Assembly: GCA_002358905.1 (NCBI GenBank)
Contig: DEPT01000073.1
Span: forward strand, 6,562-70,561
Origin: Akkermansiaceae bacterium UBA3385
Lineage (GTDB): Bacteria > Verrucomicrobiota > Verrucomicrobiia > Verrucomicrobiales > Akkermansiaceae
Direction of reading: 5' to 3'
DNA length: 64,000 nt
Both the position numbers and the translations under genes were made by a program. Below are positions 63,656 to 64,000 of the stretch, piece after piece. Position 1 is the first letter of the stretch; each line of letters starts with the position of its first letter. The notes beneath the pieces are model-generated. The model did not search any database. It was not told the origin of the DNA and saw only the letters and a program-made list of their open reading frames with translations.

Positions 63656-64000
63656 ATCCTTTTGTATATGCAGCACCCATAGCGGTTCTTTGTTCTGCCG
63701 TTTCGGCTCAGCAGGCTCAGTCTCCCGTGCAGAGGCTGGATGCTGCCCGCCTGGAGCTTGAAGCCTTACAGGTGGTGGAGCAGATGTGCCGTGAACTCGT
63801 TGACCCGGATACTGATTTTCTGTTGCCCGGTGTAGATGATGCCGCTTTCCTGCAGGGATTCCGGGAGTATTTTTCCGGCGGAGATAAGCAGTTTCATGCA
63901 CTGCTTCTGCGCTATCATAAAGAAGCCCGGGCCTGGGTGCTGGGACAGATCCAATCGGCTGATTTCCTCACTCCTCATGCGGCTCAACCCGGTGTGGTGA
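63652..64000 (+). CDS. Exported orphan protein, operon gene 5 (cut by the right edge)
   Basis: At least 116 residues; the frame is open at the window end. Start ATG at 63652 overlaps the gene 4 stop. Signal peptide MNPFVYAAPIAVLCSAVSAQ, then acidic helices (LDAARLELEALQVVEQMCRE; FLPG-type loop VDPDTDFLLPGVDDAAFLQG). No family recognised. Its presence shows that the secreted operon continues beyond this window. Confidence 0.65.
   Translation, partial: MNPFVYAAPIAVLCSAVSAQQAQSPVQRLDAARLELEALQVVEQMCRELVDPDTDFLLPGVDDAAFLQGFREYFSGGDKQFHALLLRYHKEARAWVLGQIQSADFLTPHAAQPGVV

Noticed and set aside
1..64000. tRNA, rRNA, tmRNA, insertion sequences and prophage integration sites
   Set aside because: Intergenic gaps were read for tRNA-like arms, transposase and integrase motifs and flanking repeats; none was convincing. 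A covariance-model search would settle it.

Overview
The window looks like chromosomal DNA of a Gram-negative Verrucomicrobiota bacterium, most likely Akkermansia or a close relative in the Akkermansiaceae. This is inferred from the mix of outer-membrane genes (BamA, autotransporter, PBP1A), many secreted orphan proteins with SLA1-like or cysteine-free thioredoxin-like domains, and the near absence of Shine-Dalgarno sequences. No rRNA, tRNA, CRISPR array, insertion sequence or integrase was recognised. It reads as core genome with small accessory cassettes.

Layout. 1-3.0 kb: clpB (cut by the left edge) and a tandem pair of tiny polyglutamine lipoproteins. 3.1-10.8 kb: mnmE, an outer-membrane protein behind a promoter with a 13-bp inverted repeat, an acyl-activating enzyme with a degenerate acyltransferase-like N-terminus, then grpE-dnaJ-rsmE. 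10.9-21.0 kb (accessory): a 1517-residue autotransporter, a three-gene orphan cassette with a structured leader, an SPFH protein, a secreted helical protein, an ankyrin gene next to an ankyrin fragment and a 33-bp repeat, and a small EF-hand protein. 21.2-26.0 kb: alaS, pssA and an acyltransferase-3 protein. 26.0-31.0 kb: a secreted transglutaminase-like/discoidin protein with a thioredoxin-like partner, and metY. 31.2-36.1 kb: an eight-gene minus-strand run, nuoB-nuoC-lipoprotein-RNaseIII-like-xth-methyltransferase-like-ftsB-like-ispE. 36.3-38.8 kb: lpdA, a GYF-domain membrane protein and a TRIC/YicG-type channel. 39.1-48.6 kb: bamA, a second transglutaminase-like protein, an ankyrin plus ribbon-helix-helix pair, a CoA-transferase and a sugar porter with a large insertion. 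48.7-57.1 kb: a GHL10-type hydrolase, PBP1A, a SprT-like protein, recA and a SNF2 helicase. 57.2-64.0 kb: a five-gene operon of secreted orphans, open at the right edge.

The main unexplained pattern is promoter placement. For at least a dozen genes a recognisable -35/-10 pair with 16-18 bp spacing ends only 6-10 nt before the start codon. The mRNAs would therefore be leaderless or nearly so. This also fits several GTG starts and suggests an unusual ATC start for the SNF2 gene. Strong Shine-Dalgarno sequences were seen only in the two orphan cassettes (15.7 kb and 58.4 kb). The best candidate for an undescribed protein system is the 57-64 kb secreted operon, two of whose proteins share the same two C-terminal modules.
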